Shown here: positions 32,094 to 35,442 of the stretch, piece after piece | Layout of the letters: the number at the start of each line of letters is the position of its first letter | Position numbering within the stretch: position 1 is the first letter of the stretch | Assembly: GCF_008180615.1 (NCBI RefSeq) | Contig: NZ_VTEH01000023.1 | Coordinates: 1-35,442 of the forward strand | From: Rossellomorea vietnamensis | GTDB taxonomy: Bacteria > Bacillota > Bacilli > Bacillales > Bacillaceae_B | Reading direction: 5' to 3' | DNA: 35,442 nt | Translations under genes and position numbers: made by a program | Notes under the pieces: generated by a model | What the model was told of the DNA's origin: nothing | The model's input: the letters and a program-made list of their open reading frames with translations, nothing else | The model's database searches: none

Positions 32094-32345
32094 ATGGATC
32101 AGAATTTAGCATACTTGCGGGAAGTGCTTTCCAACTATACTGAAGCCAATGATTTGATGAGGGAGATCAACCGCAAAATCGAGCAGGGGCATTACGCATC
32201 CGAGGGTGCCTTCGTCAGGGATCTCAATGAGGAAGAAATCCGTTCGCTTGAGAGTATTCTTGATAATGAAATCAATCATGCGAATGAAGCTGGTGACCTG
32301 GAGCGGGGATATCAGTTGAATGGAGTGTTTGAATTATTATATTGA
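32094..32345 (+). CDS. csfG: Small forespore-expressed protein (CsfG-like)
   Basis: An 83-residue acidic helical protein starting MDQNLAYLREVLSNYTEAND and ending LNGVFELLY, with a conserved-looking centre (ASEGAFVRDLNEEEIRSLES). From memory it resembles the sigma-F/sigma-G-dependent CsfG family of Bacillus; this was not checked. The forespore-type promoter at 32032-32060 supports the call. ATG 32094 is preceded by AGGAGG with proper spacing; GTGs upstream are not needed. The function is unknown. The gene is flanked by inverted family C elements and followed by a terminator. Confidence 0.65.
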   Translation: MDQNLAYLREVLSNYTEANDLMREINRKIEQGHYASEGAFVRDLNEEEIRSLESILDNEINHANEAGDLERGYQLNGVFELLY

Positions 32346-32414
32346 TGTTTTTTAGCATGTTCATGAGATTCTCGCTTAAAGAGTAGAACAAGGCGAATTA
32401 ATAATAATATGGAT

Positions 32415-32463
32415 GGATGGCGACCTTGAAGAAATTGTTCGAGCCTCGACCATCCTTTTTTGA
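32415..32463 (+). terminator. Rho-independent terminator after the sporulation gene
   Basis: GGATGGCGA and TCGACCATCC pair with one bulge; inner arms TTGAA/TTCGA may extend the structure. TTTTTT follows. It lies 70 bp past the stop codon. Confidence 0.65.
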
Positions 32464-32517
32464 TTGAATCCATTATTAAAGGGAAGAGGAACCGGCTGTG
32501 GAAGCAAGATGGCTTTG

Positions 32518-32548
32518 TATTCGACAAATTCCGGGTTGTGACTGTCAC
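32518..32548 (-). repeat. Family C element copy 3 (right arm of the inverted pair)
   Basis: TATTCGACAAATTCCGGG, TT, then GTGACTGTCAC: the inverted counterpart of 31970-32003, at 60 bp before the ABC ATPase start. Confidence 0.75.
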
Positions 32549-32607
32549 CAATAGGAACATTTTCCCTGCCCAATATGTTACAATTAACCCAAAAAAGGGG
32601 TGACGTA

Positions 32608-33399
32608 ATGGGAGTTCAGGGAGAGACGGTTCTGTCGATAAGAGAACTTCAGAAGAGTTTTGGTTCGAAGCATGTCCTGAAAGGGATCGATTTAGAGGTT
32701 CAAAAGGGGCAGATCATTGGATATATTGGTCCGAATGGTGCAGGAAAAAGTACAACAGTCAAAATCCTGCTCGGCCTTGAAACGGCAGATCGGGGCGAGA
32801 TAGAGGTTTTTGGTGAAAAGATTTCTGATAGTAACATAGATTATAAGAGGAAAATTGGCTATGTCCCGGAGATTGCGGAGATTTATGATAATTTGACAGC
32901 GAATGAATATATGACATTTATCGGGGAGCTTTATGGAATGACCGCAGAGGAAGCGGGAGATAAAGCATTCAAGTTGATGAATATATTCGGTCTGGAGGGT
33001 GTGTTTCATTCAAAAATAGCCTCTTACTCAAAAGGGATGAAACAAAAAGTACTCATCATTTCAAGCCTTCTTCATGATCCCGAGCTCTTGTTCTTTGATG
33101 AGCCGATCAACGGACTGGATGCGAATAGTGTGATGGTGTTCAAAGAAATTTTAGCGAAGCTGGCAGAAGAAGGGAAGACCATCTTTTATTCTTCTCACAT
33201 CATGGATGTTGTGGAAAAGATCAGCAGCCGGATCATCCTCCTTCATGATGGCCGCATTGTCGCGGATGGTACATTTGCAGAATTAAAGGGGCAGAATATG
33301 GATGGCACCCTGGAACAAATTTTCAATGAACTTACAGGCTTTAATGAACATGGCCAGATTGCCGAGCGGTTTGTCGAAATTGTCAGAGGCGGGGTGTAA
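32608..33399 (+). CDS. ABC transporter ATP-binding protein
   Basis: The motor subunit of an ABC-2-type transporter. The 263-residue protein has a Walker A GPNGAGKST (41-49), a Q-loop region GYVPEIAEIYDNLT, the signature YSKGMKQKVLI (a variant of LSGGQ), Walker B LLFFDEPINGLD and the switch His in FYSSHIMDVVE. ATG 32608 follows AGGGGTGA; an earlier in-frame ATG at 32575 has no ribosome binding site. The permease gene begins 2 bp after its stop codon, so the two are coupled. The substrate is not predictable; the pair resembles YthP/YthQ of B. subtilis. Confidence 0.92.
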   Translation: MGVQGETVLSIRELQKSFGSKHVLKGIDLEVQKGQIIGYIGPNGAGKSTTVKILLGLETADRGEIEVFGEKISDSNIDYKRKIGYVPEIAEIYDNLTANEYMTFIGELYGMTAEEAGDKAFKLMNIFGLEGVFHSKIASYSKGMKQKVLIISSLLHDPELLFFDEPINGLDANSVMVFKEILAKLAEEGKTIFYSSHIMDVVEKISSRIILLHDGRIVADGTFAELKGQNMDGTLEQIFNELTGFNEHGQIAERFVEIVRGGV

Positions 33400-33401
33400 G
33401 G

Positions 33402-35039
33402 ATGAAAGACTTTCCTACACTTCGGTTTCTGGATTTTTTTCGCTGGATGTTCACAAAGCAGGGCATTGACTACAAGCTGCTGAGAAAAATCCTGCAAGTC
33501 AAACTGACCATGGATGGCAGAAGGGTGCCGACGGTATTTAACCAGTCCAATAAGAAACAAAAAGATGATAACAACCGCTTCATCAAGTCATTATGGATAT
33601 ATGCTTTATACGGATTATTTCTTGTGCCATTCATGCTTATGGGGGACAGTTATCTATTTCAAATGAGCATTACATTCGGAGTACTGATGTTTATTATTAT
33701 GACCTCCATGATTTCAGATTTTTCCTCAGTCCTGCTTGATGTCCGGGATCGGAATATATTGCATACGAAGCCTGTAGATAAGAGGACCATTAGTCTGGCG
33801 AAAACCCTGCATGTCTGTATCTATTTGTTTTTCCTGACCGCAGCCATTGCGGCGATTCCTCTTGTGGTCAGCCTGTTTGCTCATGGGCCATTATTCTTTT
33901 TGCTGTTTTTAGTGGAAATTATCTTGATGGATTTCCTGATAGTGGTGATAACAGCAATATTGTATTTCACGATTTTACGCTTTTTTGATGGAGAAAAACT
34001 GAAGGATATCATCAACTATGTCCAGATCGGTCTTTCCATCGGCTTGGCAGTCGGGTATCAGTTTGTCGCCAGGTCTTTTGAATTGGTTGAGTTCGGAGTG
34101 GAATTCTCTCCGGCTTGGTGGCAGTTCCTGATCCCACCTGTCTGGTTTGGGGGGCCTTTTCAGTTATTTTTACAAGGAGAAGGCGGCCCCTATATCATTG
34201 CTTTTACCGTATTGACTTTTGTTATTCCAATTATAGCACTGTTCATCTATGCTAAAATGATGCCTTCCTTCGAGAGGAATTTGCAGAAGTTGTCCAGCCA
34301 TAGCGGAAAGGAAAAGAAGACGGCGCAGAGGTACTTGAACTGGGAAGCTGCCTTCTTTTGCCGTAATGGAGAGGAGAGGGCATTTTACCGTTTTGCCAGA
34401 TCGATGATTAAAACGGAACGTGATTTCAAGCTGAAGGTTTATCCTTCACTTGGCTTTTCTCTGATATTTCCTTTCATTTTCATTTTCAATCAGCTCCAGG
34501 TGGATTCCTTTGACAGTATCAGGGAGAGTAAGTGGTTTCTGTCCTTGTATTTCACCATGCTGATGATTCCGAATGTGCTGATGATGGTAAAGTATTCAGG
34601 AAAACATAAAGCGTCCTGGATTTATAGGACTGCCCCTGTAGGACAGTTGAGAAGCATTTATACTGGAACCATCAAAGCTGTCATGGTAAGGCTTTTCCTT
34701 CCGGTATATGTGGTTATCAGCCTCATCTTTATCTTCCTCTTTGGAATCAGGATTCTTGAGGATGTTGTCATCATCTTCTTAAGCAGCATTGTCTATATCA
34801 CTATCGGATTCAGCATGATTAAAGGGACATTGCCCTTTTCAAGGTCCTTCGAAGCAGCTCAGGACAGTGAAGGATGGAAACTTGTTCCTTACTTTTTGTT
34901 AAACGGAGTCTTTGTAGGGATTCATTTCCTGGCCCTTCTGATTAATTACGGAAGCTTTATTTATTTGGCTATCCTGCTTATTATGGCTCCTGTTTTATGG
35001 AGATTTTCTTTCAAAACAGATTGGGAAGATTTAAGGTAA
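33402..35039 (+). CDS. ABC transporter permease, ABC-2-like (YthQ-type)
   Basis: A 545-residue membrane protein with about 10-12 hydrophobic segments (clusters at about 65-115, 140-200, 215-290, 350-400, 425-470 and 490-535) and a cytosolic N terminus and central charged loop (about 295-345). It starts 2 bp after the ATPase stop codon, with GAGGCGGGGTGTAAGG as its likely ribosome binding region. No substrate-binding protein is encoded, so it is probably an exporter or a membrane-remodelling transporter. It is followed by a good terminator. Confidence 0.88.
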   Translation: MKDFPTLRFLDFFRWMFTKQGIDYKLLRKILQVKLTMDGRRVPTVFNQSNKKQKDDNNRFIKSLWIYALYGLFLVPFMLMGDSYLFQMSITFGVLMFIIMTSMISDFSSVLLDVRDRNILHTKPVDKRTISLAKTLHVCIYLFFLTAAIAAIPLVVSLFAHGPLFFLLFLVEIILMDFLIVVITAILYFTILRFFDGEKLKDIINYVQIGLSIGLAVGYQFVARSFELVEFGVEFSPAWWQFLIPPVWFGGPFQLFLQGEGGPYIIAFTVLTFVIPIIALFIYAKMMPSFERNLQKLSSHSGKEKKTAQRYLNWEAAFFCRNGEERAFYRFARSMIKTERDFKLKVYPSLGFSLIFPFIFIFNQLQVDSFDSIRESKWFLSLYFTMLMIPNVLMMVKYSGKHKASWIYRTAPVGQLRSIYTGTIKAVMVRLFLPVYVVISLIFIFLFGIRILEDVVIIFLSSIVYITIGFSMIKGTLPFSRSFEAAQDSEGWKLVPYFLLNGVFVGIHFLALLINYGSFIYLAILLIMAPVLWRFSFKTDWEDLR

Positions 35040-35046
35040 AGAGAAG

Positions 35047-35087
35047 AAGGCCTCTTGCTGCTTTTTACAGCGGGAGGCTTCTTTTTT
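35047..35087 (+). terminator. Rho-independent terminator after the ABC permease
   Basis: AAGGCCTCTTGCTG pairs with CAGCGGGAGGCTT (G-T pairs and one bulge), followed by CTTTTTT. It begins 8 bp after the stop codon. Confidence 0.8.
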
Positions 35088-35182
35088 AAGGCTCTTTTTA
35101 TGAAATCTGTTGCAATTCGATACTAAATCCGAGAAAAATAACCAGAAATTCAGCGGAATAACTGGTGATCATGAAAAGAGCG
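35088..35182 (+). mobile_element. MITE-like element, family B copy 5 (short, diverged)
   Basis: AAGGCTCTTTTTATGAAATC, TGTTGCAATTCGATACTAAA, TCCGAGAAAA recalls the left part of copies 1 and 3, and TCATGAAAAGAGC at 35169-35181 is inverted to GCTCTTTTTATGA at the left. It is a shortened member of family B. Confidence 0.5.
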
Positions 35183-35210
35183 ACTCCCTAACGATCGACA
35201 GCCTTAAGAT

Positions 35211-35442
35211 TATACATATCTCATCGGCATGTTACCTCTCCCGACCGAAAAAGTCCCATTATCATACATATCTCGACGGGAATAGGTCACTGCCGGCCGT
35301 AGCAGCTCCATCATCATACATATCTCGACGGAAATAGGTCACTCCTGACCGAAGCAGTCCCAACATCATACATATCTCGACGGAAATAGGTCACTCCTGA
35401 CCGAAGCAGTCCAAACATCATACATATCTCGACGGAAATTAT
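35211..35442. repeat. Array 6: 52-bp period, 4.5 units to the right edge
   Basis: CATACATATCTCGACGG (TATACATATCTCATCGG in the first) starts at 35211, 35263, 35315, 35367 and 35419, each 52 bp apart. The middle has AGGTCACTCCTGACC, a hairpin with stem GGTCA/TGACC, then GAAGCAGTCC. The second unit has CCCGACCGAA instead. The shared CTCCYGACCGAAG links it to array 2. The array continues past the window end. Confidence 0.9.

Overview
The window looks like a chromosomal segment of a low-to-moderate GC, endospore-forming Bacillaceae species. The reasons are strong AGGAGG ribosome binding sites, a complete Des/DesK/DesR membrane-fluidity system, a KinB-like kinase, a small forespore gene behind a sigma-G-type promoter, and LytST, PpaC and CstA of Bacillus type. 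I cannot name the species; Rossellomorea/Bacillus-like is only a guess. No rRNA or tRNA gene was seen.

Layout. 1-1200: the 5' part of an IS110-family transposase running off the left edge, dispersed hairpins and a 52-bp tandem array. 1201-6411: gabD-type aldehyde dehydrogenase, fatty-acid desaturase, two mobile-looking repeats, then the DesK/DesR pair that senses membrane order. 6426-14285: an RND transporter, an MscS channel behind a sigma-B-like promoter, a small conserved protein, and an 898-residue TPR protein with a degenerate GTPase-like core. 14286-15593: two tandem arrays. 15594-18270: small genes (Mpo1-like, CHY zinc finger, HTH) and ppaC. 18271-21540: a 21-bp phased array, a MITE-like element, a KinB-like kinase, a hypothetical gene, and a truncated gene next to another copy of the MITE. 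21657-24285: Nudix hydrolase and glycerate kinase (coupled), ketopantoate reductase. 24389-25447: a RAYT-type transposase with a 20-copy palindrome array directly behind it. 25533-30256: cstA plus a coupled 49-residue membrane protein, and lytS-lytT on the same strand. 30466-35442: DUF421 protein, deaminase, sporulation gene, ABC transporter, and another 52-bp array at the right edge.

Two themes stand out. First, the long gaps downstream of genes are filled with tandem arrays: six arrays with periods of 52, 52, 53, 21, 25 and 52 bp. Those with a visible gene on both sides lie between converging genes. Most of the periods are close to whole numbers of helical turns, and most of the units hold small inverted repeats. 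One array sits 7 bp behind a REP-associated tyrosine transposase. Second, the cstA promoter shows a clear layout: three direct repeats exactly 21 bp apart, a good -10 with a poor -35, and a perfect CcpA cre site near the start point. This fits pyruvate-responsive activation by the neighbouring LytST pair combined with carbon catabolite repression.

All identifications come from reading the sequence and remembered family knowledge; no database search was run.
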